A DNA stretch of 64,000 nucleotides from Mesorhizobium japonicum MAFF 303099 (GTDB lineage Bacteria; Pseudomonadota; Alphaproteobacteria; Rhizobiales; Rhizobiaceae): contig NC_002678.2 in NCBI RefSeq assembly GCF_000009625.1, positions 1,426,001 through 1,490,000 of the forward strand, read 5' to 3'. Under the pieces are notes generated by a model. That model did no database searches. It worked only from the letters and a program-made list of their open reading frames with translations, and was not told the origin of the DNA. The position numbers were made by a program, and so were the translations under genes. This document shows, piece after piece, positions 35,911 to 43,935 of the stretch; position 1 is the stretch's first letter, and each line of letters starts with the position of its first letter.

Positions 35911-36089
35911 GGGAGGATGAAGGGGTGGGACCCTCTCCTCTTGTTTCCACGGGGGGTGTGGACCGAAATCACCATACTCGATTCCTTCGGAATTTCGCAT
36001 CACAAGCCGGCTTGCTTGCATCACAATCCGGTGCGCCTCGGCCTCGGTGCGGTCACGAAATCGCGATAGCCCCGACGATTTGCAGGCAG

Positions 36090-36254
36090 CTAGAGGCGCC
36101 CCAGCACGACAAGGATGATGATGATAAGCAAGACAAGCCCGAGCCCGCCGCCGCCATAGTATCCCGTTCCATAGAACGGCCCGCCGCCAAGCCCGCTAAA
36201 GCCGCCAAGCAGCGCAATGACAAGAATGATGATGAGTATCGTGCCTAAGCTCAT
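36090..36254 (-). CDS. DUF3309 small hydrophobic protein
   Basis: 54 residues from ATG 36254. Two hydrophobic segments (LGTILIIILVIALLGG and LGLVLLIIIILVVLGRL) flank a glycine/tyrosine-rich loop (GPFYGTGYYGGGG), which is the DUF3309 pattern. It is probably an inner-membrane protein. The function is unknown; such genes are widespread in Rhizobiales and often stress-associated. Confidence 0.82.
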   Translation of the reverse strand: MSLGTILIIILVIALLGGFSGLGGGPFYGTGYYGGGGLGLVLLIIIILVVLGRL

Positions 36255-36495
36255 TTTTCCCGCTCCCTTGGGCGCCGATGCGCCGGCCTCGAACACCGTC
36301 GCTTGCGGTGTTTCGAAGATGAGAACGTTCGAGCCGCCTTACCGTTCCGCCCGACTGTTCGCCGGCGAACAATCCCGATGGATACAGGGCGGGAATTGAA
36401 AGCGCCGACACGCGGGAAAGCCCGCCCGAGTGGCGGGCTTCCGACCGGCCTGAGGCCAGACCGTCGAAGCCTCACGGCTCCATCCCTGGCAGGCT

Positions 36496-37155
36496 TCAGC
36501 GACGGGCGATCAACAGGCAGAGCTGACGCAGGTCGCGATCATAGCTGCCCTCGCTGCTGAGCACGTCGACACAGCGCTTCTTCATGCGCGCCACCTGGCT
36601 GCTGGACATCTGGGCCACGACACCCGGCAGGCTCGGATTGCTGGAGGTCGAGAGATTGCTTGGGTTGGACGGATTGCTGGGATTGGTTCCGACGCCAATG
36701 CCCACGCCGATGCCGCCCGTGCCACCGACATTGGCGCCGAGTCCGGCGGTGGCACCACCAATACCGCCAACATTGGCGCCCACGCCGGTGCCGTTGCTGC
36801 CACCGATGGAAGCGCCGAGCCCGGCGCTAGTGCTGTTGGAGCCCCCGACATTGACACCGGCTCCGGTATTGATGCCCCCGCTGCCACCGACAGAGGCGCC
36901 GAGCCCGGCGCTGGCGCTGTTGGAGCCGCCGACATTGGCACCGGCCCCGGCGTTGCTGCCCCCGCCGCCACCGATAGAGGCGCCGAGCCCAGCGCTGGCG
37001 CTGTTGGAGCCGCCGACATTGGCACCGGCCCCGGCGTTGCTGCCGCCCACCGAAGCGCCGACGCCGAGCCCGGCTGCGCTTGCCGGCATGGAAAGAACGA
37101 GGACCATTGCACTACCCGCCAACACACTGGCGACTGTCTTGATGGTGAAAGCCAT
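36496..37155 (-). CDS. Secreted glycine-rich repeat protein
   Basis: 219 residues from ATG 37155 with AGGAGAG upstream. A signal peptide (about 1-28, ending PASAAG) precedes about 130 residues built from imperfect repeats of the type GAGANVGGSNSASAGLGAS. An NPSNPSNPSN linker and a C-terminal domain with two cysteines (KKRCVDVL and RQLCLLIARR) follow. The DNA is internally repetitive between about 36700 and 37080. It is probably exported or cell-surface; the repeats may change copy number by slippage. The function is unknown. The proline-rich frame on the opposite strand is a by-product. Confidence 0.82.
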   Translation of the reverse strand: MAFTIKTVASVLAGSAMVLVLSMPASAAGLGVGASVGGSNAGAGANVGGSNSASAGLGASIGGGGGSNAGAGANVGGSNSASAGLGASVGGSGGINTGAGVNVGGSNSTSAGLGASIGGSNGTGVGANVGGIGGATAGLGANVGGTGGIGVGIGVGTNPSNPSNPSNLSTSSNPSLPGVVAQMSSSQVARMKKRCVDVLSSEGSYDRDLRQLCLLIARR

Positions 37156-37721
37156 AACACTCTCCTGTAGTCGTTGCCCTATGACAGCCGGCGCACAGCC
37201 GATTGCAAATTCAGTTACGCTCCAGGTGAGATTCGGTTTCAATCGGCGCACACTTACGCAGCTGATGGTATTTATTGATGAAATGCACAGATTATAAGAG
37301 TGATAAAACTATAATACATATGTAAAAAATATTCTCAGATCGAGAGCGATAATCGTCGATATACCTTATCGCGCGGAAAGAAACTCGATTCCATAGAGCA
37401 CCAGCCACTCCCATATTGCTGACGGACATCTCCGTCTAGCGCATGTCGTGACGATTGGACATCGGCCACGATGGCTGTGCTCGCAGAACCCAGCGGGCGG
37501 TGTTGGAAAACCAGGCCGTCAACAGGCTTGAGGCAGTTCCAGGAAATGTGGAACCGGTTTTCCCGGGAAAAGCGCGCGGCACTTTCCCTTGGGAACTTCG
37601 CCAAAACAACGAGATGGGCAGGTTGGCGCTTCTGTGAAACGGCGAACAGCTGTAAAATACGCGGTTGGCCACAAGCCAAACAAAACCGGCCACTCCAGCC
37701 TTTTCGATCGATAGTCTGGCC
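37156..37721. other. Non-coding or degenerate stretch, AT-rich at its left end
   Basis: There is no supportable gene. About 37255-37335 is much more AT-rich than the surroundings and may hold the promoter of the glycine-rich gene. TTTTCCCGGGAAAA at 37558-37571 is a perfect 14-bp palindrome of unknown role. The frames that cross the rest show no family features. Confidence 0.5.
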
Positions 37722-38417
37722 TCAGAATAAGCGGTAGAACAGCCTGTAGCGCACACGCTCCATGTAAGCGCGATACTCCGGCTCGGCGGCCAGAAGGGCT
37801 TCCTCGCGCAGGATACGATACAGCTGCATATAGGTGATGACCGCATAGACCGCGAGGTTGTGGAAGGAAAAGGCCGACAGCAGATAGAGCACATGGCCGG
37901 CAAGGTAGCCGGCATAGATCGGGTGCCGCACAATCCGGTAGGCGCCGCCGGTCATCACGCCGCGATTGCCGGGCAGGATGGCGAAGGAACGGCCCAGCGA
38001 TATCTTGCCCCAGATGACAAACAACAGCGCGACGAACTGCAGCGGCGCGGCGAAATAGACCGGAACAAGCGCAATGCCAGGCTGGAGGCTGATCAACGCA
38101 ACCCCGAAACTGGCGGTCACGGAGACGACGACCGTAAGCGGATTCCAGTCACGCGTCACCGGACGCCGCGACAGAAGCAGCCAGGTGAAAGTGAGTATCT
38201 CGGAAATCGCCACCAGCGCGGCGTTGAGCCGGGTCGGGTCCTCCATGACCTGGGACACGCCGCGATAGACGAACAGCCCCGCGCAGGCCAGGGCACAGAG
38301 ACGAAAGAAGCCCTCGCGCAGGTCGACCAGTATGTCACGCCTTCGCGCGGCGGAGAAAAATCCGCCCTCATTACTATGCGAAAACGCTTCACTTTTTGAC
38401 GTGAGCAACGCAAACAC
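37722..38417 (-). CDS. Isoprenylcysteine carboxyl methyltransferase-like membrane protein
   Basis: 231 residues with about five hydrophobic segments. The ICMT/PEMT-type signature is GAYRIVRHPIYAGYL, followed by REEALLAAEPEYRAYMERVRYR, the usual C-terminal SAM-binding part. Bacterial members methylate unknown small molecules or lipids. It stands alone. Confidence 0.85.
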   Translation of the reverse strand: MFALLTSKSEAFSHSNEGGFFSAARRRDILVDLREGFFRLCALACAGLFVYRGVSQVMEDPTRLNAALVAISEILTFTWLLLSRRPVTRDWNPLTVVVSVTASFGVALISLQPGIALVPVYFAAPLQFVALLFVIWGKISLGRSFAILPGNRGVMTGGAYRIVRHPIYAGYLAGHVLYLLSAFSFHNLAVYAVITYMQLYRILREEALLAAEPEYRAYMERVRYRLFYRLF

Positions 38418-38639
38418 CCCAATGATCCCTCAAAGGGACCATTGCACGCAACCATTGCCGTGCGGTTAACCCGGAACATCGGATCGGCGCGAAATCACGC
38501 CCGCGTCCGGCGCGAGATCAGGTTTGGACACTGTCGGAAGCGGGCCTACAATTTATGCTTGCATTTTTGGAACGAATAGGGAACAATACGCGGATTAACC
38601 GCTAAGCTGACCAAGGTTTTTCGGGGGAGGACCAGCAAT

Positions 38640-38750
38640 ATGGCGAGCTGGAAAGGTGCGGGATTGCCCGCCGCCGCGATAGGATTGCGCGTAGAACGCG
38701 CGAAGCGCCGAGGCCGACCGCGAGAAGGCGCTGAGCCTCGGGCGAAATAG
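38640..38750 (+). CDS. Short frame resembling the start of the next gene (36 aa)
   Basis: ATG 38640 to TAG 38750. Its first residues, MASWKGAGLPAAAIGL, resemble the start of the gene 25 bp downstream (MTRWKGVGVAAIAALS), and the nucleotides agree over much of the first 45 bases. It then diverges into a basic tail. It is probably a partial duplication of the 5' end or a leader peptide. No function is proposed. Confidence 0.35.
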   Translation: MASWKGAGLPAAAIGLRVERAKRRGRPREGAEPRAK

Positions 38751-38775
38751 AGACAAGGTTCGGGAGGGCTGGCGG

Positions 38776-39555
38776 ATGACGCGTTGGAAAGGTGTGGGCG
38801 TGGCGGCGATAGCCGCATTGTCGTTCGTTGCGCTGAAGGTGTTGCCCTGGGCGCTCGGCTTTGCCGGCGGCAAATATCTCTATCAGACTGTGGCGGGCTC
38901 GCCCGATCCGCAAATGCTGACCACGGCTCAGGTGAGCGAACAGATTGAGAGCCAGGGGAGCCAGATATTCAAAGCAATCAAGCAGGAATTCCCAGAAGAC
39001 TACGACGCCGTCGTGGAAAAGATCACGGCCGTGGCCAGACTGGGAAATGTCGACCAGGTGCGAAACACCAGCAGGGTGGCGGTGGCCGATCTCAGGCAAC
39101 GATACGCATCCCTTCTGTCCTCGGCTCCGGACAGCAAGGCTGCGGAAGCCCTGCGCGCGCAATTGGACATGCTCAACCATGTCATGGCGCGGGAAACAGC
39201 TGCCACCTGTGACAACTACCTTCGCCAGGGGCCGGGCGCGCTCAGCACGCCGGACCAGGATTTTCTGGGTGACATGGACAAGATAGGCGCCACCCTGTTC
39301 CACGCTTTCGGCGCGGCGAAAAAGGGCGGTCTGCCGGCCGCTTCGGCCAGCGACGAAGACTGGTCGCTGCTGGCCGACGCTTTCATCAAGGCTGGCGGCA
39401 CTCCCGTCGAGATGAATGCCATTGCCAATGTCAGCCTGGAATTCGAAGGTCTCTGCCCGGCCGTCGCGAAACTTTATACGTCTGCTCTGTCGCTGCAGGG
39501 TGAGCCCGGGCGGCATATCAAAACCACTTTGCTCTATGAGATCGCCCGGAACTAG
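38776..39555 (+). CDS. Hypothetical membrane-anchored protein
   Basis: 259 residues, ATG 38776 with GGAGGG about 10 bases upstream. One N-terminal hydrophobic segment (about 8-32) acts as a signal anchor; the remainder is helical and soluble, rich in Ala, Asp and Lys, with cysteines in TCDNYL and EGLCPAV. No domain is recognised. It is probably periplasmic and tethered. It is followed by non-coding sequence and converges with the thiamine-type operon. Confidence 0.75.
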   Translation: MTRWKGVGVAAIAALSFVALKVLPWALGFAGGKYLYQTVAGSPDPQMLTTAQVSEQIESQGSQIFKAIKQEFPEDYDAVVEKITAVARLGNVDQVRNTSRVAVADLRQRYASLLSSAPDSKAAEALRAQLDMLNHVMARETAATCDNYLRQGPGALSTPDQDFLGDMDKIGATLFHAFGAAKKGGLPAASASDEDWSLLADAFIKAGGTPVEMNAIANVSLEFEGLCPAVAKLYTSALSLQGEPGRHIKTTLLYEIARN

Positions 39556-39687
39556 TCGGGTCTGCGGATCCGCGCGGTGATCAGGATCTGTCATGCCTGG
39601 CGAGCCTCTTTGGCTCGCCAGGCATACCCGGCTTCGAGAGGCCGACTGGCCGCCCCGGTTCACCGTTTCACGGACACGGCAACCACT

Positions 39688-40704
39688 CTAGCCCAAAGTT
39701 GAATTGCTGAAATACTTCGTGAAATCAGGTCTTTGCGTCAGAATCTTACCATCCGCATCGCGCAAAATGCCCGCTTTGAAGAGAAAGTCGCCGATCGCTT
39801 CCATCTTGGCCGGATCCATCGTGCCGATGGCGCCGTTCTCCGCGCGCAGATAGTGTCCGTCGATCAGCGCCTTCAGCGATGCTTCGATCAATGCCGGATT
39901 GGTCAACGCATCCTTGTTGGCGGCGATCAGCAGCGCGGCGGCTTCGGCCGGATGATCCACAGTGAACTGATAGCCGCGCCGCGTTGCCTGGATAAAGGCC
40001 GACGCCAGTGCCGGGTTTGCTTGGAGATACGCCTCGCTCGACGAGATCAGCGTTGTATGCTCGTCGGGCACGCCGTAGTCGGCATAGACGAAGCTGCGCT
40101 GCTTGATGCCTTTGAGTTCGGCCTCGACGCCCTCCCAGGTCGAGACCTCGAGCGTGAAGTCGACCGAGCCGTTGGCCAGCGCTTCATAGGCGGAGGTGCC
40201 GAGTGTCACAGTTTCGAAATTGCCCTTGCCGCCGTCGTGGCGGATGATGGTCGAGATCAGTGCGTTTTCCCAGGCGCTGCCGAAACCGCCATAGGTCAGG
40301 CCATCAAGGTCCTTCGGACTTTTGATCTCGCCGCGCTCCGCATTGAAGACCACCCGGCCGGTTTCGGACTGCACCACGGCATAGACGGCCTTCAGATCGG
40401 CCCCGGCGGTCTTCTGGGTGAACAGGCTGATGGTGCCATTGATGCCGAAATCGGCGACGCGGTTGGCGACCAGCGTGCCGGCGCCGGTATCGCTATAGGG
40501 CAGAATGTCGACCTCGAGGCCGGCCTCGCGGTAAAACCCCTTGTCGCGCGCGACGAACAGCCCGATGTGGTTGGTGTTGACCGTCCAGTCCAACGCGACG
40601 GTGACTTTTGGCGTCGCGGCGAAGACGCGGCTTGATCCGGCGATCAGCGGAAGACCGCTGGCAAGGGTGAGCAGCAAAGCCTGCCGGCGTGTCAGATCAG
40701 TCAT
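39688..40704 (-). CDS. thiY: Thiamine-precursor-type ABC substrate-binding protein (NMT1/THI5-like)
   Basis: 338 residues from ATG 40704; ATG 40710 lies too close to the AAAGG ribosome binding site. A twin-arginine-like start (TRRQALLLTLASGLPLIAG) ends in a signal cleavage region near FAA. The mature NMT1/THI5-like fold includes VTVALDWTVNTNHIGLFVARDKGFY. It is the last gene of a TPP-riboswitch operon, so it most likely binds a pyrimidine precursor of thiamine (HMP or a formylamino form), as proposed for ThiY. Confidence 0.88.
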   Translation of the reverse strand: MTDLTRRQALLLTLASGLPLIAGSSRVFAATPKVTVALDWTVNTNHIGLFVARDKGFYREAGLEVDILPYSDTGAGTLVANRVADFGINGTISLFTQKTAGADLKAVYAVVQSETGRVVFNAERGEIKSPKDLDGLTYGGFGSAWENALISTIIRHDGGKGNFETVTLGTSAYEALANGSVDFTLEVSTWEGVEAELKGIKQRSFVYADYGVPDEHTTLISSSEAYLQANPALASAFIQATRRGYQFTVDHPAEAAALLIAANKDALTNPALIEASLKALIDGHYLRAENGAIGTMDPAKMEAIGDFLFKAGILRDADGKILTQRPDFTKYFSNSTLG

Positions 40705-41464
40705 GGTCATATCCTTTGGATGGTTGAGGGTTGAGCAGAATGTCGAGTATCTCGGCTTCGAGTGCGCCGGCCTGTTGCGCGGCGGCGCCGGCCGGATCGC
40801 GCGGACGCGGCAGCGGCACCCTGATTTCACGCAGCACACGGGCCGGTCGCGCCGACAGCACATAGATGCGGTCGGACAGGTACACGGCCTCGCGCACATC
40901 GTGGGTGATCAGCAGCGCCGTCCAGCGATGGTGGCGCCACATCTGCTCGAGCCAGCGCTGCATGGCCGCGCGGGTCAGCGCGTCGAGCGCGCCGAACGGC
41001 TCGTCGAGCAAAAGCATGTCGCGCGCCTGCACCACCGTGCGCAGCAATGCCGCGCGCTGGCGCATGCCGCCCGAAAGCTGTGCCGGAAAATGCCGCTCGA
41101 AGCCGGCAAGGCCGAACTCGGCAAACAGCGGGGCGACACGCGCCCGCGCCGCCTTGCGCCTGATGCCTTGCACCTCGAGCCCGAGCGTCGTGTTGTCGAG
41201 GATGCGCCGCCATGGCATCAGCGCGTCGCGCTGCGGCATGAATGCGAAATGCCGGCCATGGTCGTCGAGCGGCATGCCGTCGAACAACATCTCCCCTTCG
41301 CCATGCTCGGCACCCGTCAGAAGCTGGAACAGCGTCGACTTGCCGGCGCCCGAAGGCCCAAGGATCGAGACGAATTCACCGGCACCGACGCTGAGCGAAA
41401 TGTCGGCAAGCACGTCGAGCCCGCCAAACGCCTTGCGCACATGCCGCAATTCGAGCCGGCTCAT
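40697..41464 (-). CDS. thiZ: ABC transporter ATP-binding protein, ThiZ/TauB type
   Basis: 255 residues from ATG 41464, overlapping the permease stop; ATG 41470 is an alternative. Walker A is GPSGAGKST, the signature is LSGGMRQRAALLRT, Walker B is MLLLDEPFGALD and the H-loop is LLITHDV. It lacks a regulatory C-terminal domain, as usual in this class. It is co-translated with thiX and thiY. Confidence 0.9.
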   Translation of the reverse strand: MSRLELRHVRKAFGGLDVLADISLSVGAGEFVSILGPSGAGKSTLFQLLTGAEHGEGEMLFDGMPLDDHGRHFAFMPQRDALMPWRRILDNTTLGLEVQGIRRKAARARVAPLFAEFGLAGFERHFPAQLSGGMRQRAALLRTVVQARDMLLLDEPFGALDALTRAAMQRWLEQMWRHHRWTALLITHDVREAVYLSDRIYVLSARPARVLREIRVPLPRPRDPAGAAAQQAGALEAEILDILLNPQPSKGYDHD

Positions 41465-42282
41465 CGCCATGGCCCCTTTCCTGCAGATTGCGGGTCGGCC
41501 CGCTCCCAAGGCATGGCGAGGCGTTGCAAGAGCACCGTCAGCCCGAACAGGATCAGCGTGAGCGCGACACTGACACCGACCGCGGCCAGCACCAGATCGG
41601 GGCGGAAATTGTTCTTGGCGTTGAGCATGTAGATGCCAAGCCCCTTCGCCGCCCCGGCATATTCGGCGAAGATGGCGCCGACCACGGCATAGGTGATGGA
41701 GATCCGCAGGCCGGCGAAGAAATAGGGCAGTGCCGAAGGCAGCCGCGCCAGCACGAAGACGCGCCAGCGCCCTGCCCCCATGGCGCGCAGCATCTGGCCG
41801 ATCTCCACCTCGGTCGCCTCGTAGCCCTGCACCAGAGCTACCAGCATCGGGAAGAAGGTGACCAGCGCCACCAGCATGATCTTCGGCGTCAAACCGAAGC
41901 CGAACCACAAAACCACCAGCGGCGCGATGGCCACCAGCGGCAAGGTCTGGCTGACGATGAAGACGGGAAACAGCGCGCGCCGCAGCGGCTGGAAGAAGTC
42001 GACCAGCATGGACAGTGTGAAAGCGGCACCGAGCGAACAGGCAAAGCCGATCAGCGTGGCGCGGATGGTGGGGATGGCGTTGTCGATCAGCGCATCACGA
42101 TTGAGCATCGCCTGTTCGAAGACGCGTGAGGGCGCCGGCAGGATCGTCGGCTTGATGCCGGAATAGGTAGCGTAGAGCTCCCACGCCATGAGGAGCAACC
42201 CAACGGAGATGACGGCGGGGGCTGCCTTGGCAAGGGAAGCCGCGAGCGGGCGCGGCGCGACTGAAGATGAAACCACGGGCAT
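41461..42282 (-). CDS. thiX: ABC transporter permease, ThiX type
   Basis: 273 residues with about six membrane helices. The EAA-like loop is EVEIGQMLRAMGAGRWRVFVLARLP, typical of the SsuC/TauC/ThiX permeases. It lies 36 bp after the YkoF-like gene and overlaps thiZ. Confidence 0.9.
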   Translation of the reverse strand: MPVVSSSVAPRPLAASLAKAAPAVISVGLLLMAWELYATYSGIKPTILPAPSRVFEQAMLNRDALIDNAIPTIRATLIGFACSLGAAFTLSMLVDFFQPLRRALFPVFIVSQTLPLVAIAPLVVLWFGFGLTPKIMLVALVTFFPMLVALVQGYEATEVEIGQMLRAMGAGRWRVFVLARLPSALPYFFAGLRISITYAVVGAIFAEYAGAAKGLGIYMLNAKNNFRPDLVLAAVGVSVALTLILFGLTVLLQRLAMPWERADPQSAGKGPWR

Positions 42283-42317
42283 AACCTTTGACGGGGACGC
42301 GCGGAAGCGCGGCCGGC

Positions 42318-42926
42318 CTAGACAGCCGACGGGCTGTTGGCGGAAACCGTGACGTCGAGGGTTACGTGGCCGGCGCCCGGCCCGAAGCGGCAGAAGGCTT
42401 CGTTCAGCGCCGAAAAGATTGCGCCGGTATCACCGCGCAGTTTGGTGCAAAAATTCTTGGAGCGATCGTAGACGCCGGACTGCTTGAGGAAATCGATGCA
42501 GCCGTAGATCTCGTCCATGTGGTCGCCGATGCCCATCACATAGAGCGAGAATTGCGCCGCCGCCGGCTGACCGGTGGCAGCAGCATTACGCACGGCGGTG
42601 ATGGCGGCTTGCTTTCGTGGGCCGAGCGGTCCGACAGGACCGCCAAACGCATCGGAGCGGCAGATCGGATCGTCCGGCTCGCCCGGGCAGCCCCGCGAAA
42701 TGGCGGCCGACAGCACGCAATGCTTGCCGCTCTGCGCCGCCGCTACGAACAGGTCGCGCAGCGCCGGGAACAACACTTCGGGCGGCCCGACCAGCAAGGT
42801 CGAGATGTCATCGGTCTCGATCCGGAGCCTGTCCCGGTAGGGATCGAGCGCGCTGAGCGCGCCCAGGATGACGCCGACGAAATCGTCGGCCATGGGATAT
42901 AGGGAAATCTGTGCGCCTGAAAACAT
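42318..42926 (-). CDS. ykoF: YkoF-family thiamine/HMP-binding protein
   Basis: 202 residues from ATG 42926, directly after the riboswitch. There are two similar halves: GAQISLYPMADDFVGVILGAL with DRLRIETDDISTLLVGPP, and AAQFSLYVMGIGDHMDEIYGCI with SGVYDRSKNFCTKLRGDTGAIF. This is the tandem YKOF arrangement known from Bacillus subtilis YkoF, which binds thiamine and HMP. It probably binds the vitamin or its pyrimidine in the cytoplasm and works with the ThiXYZ importer. Confidence 0.9.
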   Translation of the reverse strand: MFSGAQISLYPMADDFVGVILGALSALDPYRDRLRIETDDISTLLVGPPEVLFPALRDLFVAAAQSGKHCVLSAAISRGCPGEPDDPICRSDAFGGPVGPLGPRKQAAITAVRNAAATGQPAAAQFSLYVMGIGDHMDEIYGCIDFLKQSGVYDRSKNFCTKLRGDTGAIFSALNEAFCRFGPGAGHVTLDVTVSANSPSAV

Positions 42927-42929
42927 CGC

Positions 42930-43025
42930 CCGCCTCGCTCCGCTGGTATTACCCAGATCAGCTTCTAGGGTCTGTGGGCTTGCCGCCCCCGTCTCAGCCC
43001 CGACCGTACGGAGCACCCCTGTGGA
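42930..43025 (-). promoter_or_regulatory. TPP (thi-box) riboswitch
   Basis: Read on the minus strand the conserved blocks appear in order: GGGGTGCTCC, GCTGAGAC, GACCCTAGAAGCTGATCTGG, then TAATACCAGCGGAG. These are the pyrophosphate- and pyrimidine-binding arms of the TPP aptamer. The aptamer ends about 8-10 bases from the ykoF start codon, and there is no separate terminator stem, so control is probably at ribosome access. Confidence 0.96.
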
Positions 43026-43170
43026 TGGGCGCGTTAAAGCACCATTCGAATGGAAGGGGAAGCCGTTTTTTAAGCGCACCGGGCCAAAAGCATTGCACCA
43101 GGGGTCGCAAACCGATGCCAACGGCGACGCCACGGCGCCCACCGCGAACAGCAACAACTGCGAGTGATTG

Positions 43171-43208
43171 CCCAAAAAAGAAAAGCCGCCGGACACCCGG
43201 CGGCTTTC
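43171..43208 (-). terminator. Rho-independent terminator of msrA
   Basis: The stem is GCCGCCGG (43185-43192) with CCGGCGGC (43197-43204) and loop ACAC. On the minus strand it is followed by a T-rich run (TTTTCTTTTTT). It lies 34 bp after the msrA stop. Confidence 0.85.
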
Positions 43209-43241
43209 GATATCATTCCCAACGATGCTTTATGCCAACCG

Positions 43242-43760
43242 TTAGGATACGGCCTTCTCGCGTACCGGCAGCTTCCAGCCCGGCCTGACGAAATGGCAGG
43301 TATAGCCGTTCGGATATTTCTCCAGATAATCCTGGTGCTCGGGCTCGGCTTCCCAGAAGGCGCCGGCCGGCGCGACTTCCGTGACGACCTTGCCGGGCCA
43401 CAGGCCGGAAGCATCGACATCGGCAATGGTGTCTTCGGCGACGCGCTTTTGCTCATCGCTTGTGTAGTAGATCGCCGAACGGTAGCTCATGCCGACATCG
43501 TTGCCCTGGCGGTTGCGCGTCGTCGGATCGTGGATCTGGAAAAAGCGCTCCAGCAGCGTGCGATAGCTGATCACGGCCGGATCGAAATTGATCTCGATGG
43601 CTTCGGCATGGGTACCGTGGTTGCGATAGGTGGCGTTGGCTACATCGCCGCCACTATAGCCGACACGCGTGGAGATGACGCCGGGATAGCGCCGTATCAA
43701 ATCCTGCATGCCCCAGAAACAGCCACCGGCAAGCACTGCGCGTTCGGTCGAAGTCGCCAT
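43242..43760 (-). CDS. msrA: Peptide-methionine (S)-S-oxide reductase MsrA
   Basis: 172 residues from ATG 43760; the five residues before it are not conserved in character. The catalytic motif GCFWG is at about 13-17, followed by [12 protein letters not shown] and [17 protein letters not shown]. It reduces methionine-S-sulfoxide in proteins. It is a single gene with its own terminator and no msrB next to it. Confidence 0.95.
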   Translation of the reverse strand: MATSTERAVLAGGCFWGMQDLIRRYPGVISTRVGYSGGDVANATYRNHGTHAEAIEINFDPAVISYRTLLERFFQIHDPTTRNRQGNDVGMSYRSAIYYTSDEQKRVAEDTIADVDASGLWPGKVVTEVAPAGAFWEAEPEHQDYLEKYPNGYTCHFVRPGWKLPVREKAVS

Positions 43761-43935
43761 GTCACGTCTCCTCAAAAAGGCAATTCCACCTCATGTAGCG
43801 GTTTCCCGCCCGGAATTGCGCAGACAAAATTGGATTTCCCAATAGATGGGCATTGTCGTCCGCTTCGTCCAGTCGCGCGGAAACAACGCGGCCATGAGCG
43901 AACGATATCACGACGCGGTCGGGGATCGAACCGCT

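Noticed and set aside
36584..37297. Long proline-rich frame on the plus strand
   Set aside because: It is the antisense image of the glycine-rich secreted protein, which has a signal peptide and a strong ribosome binding site.
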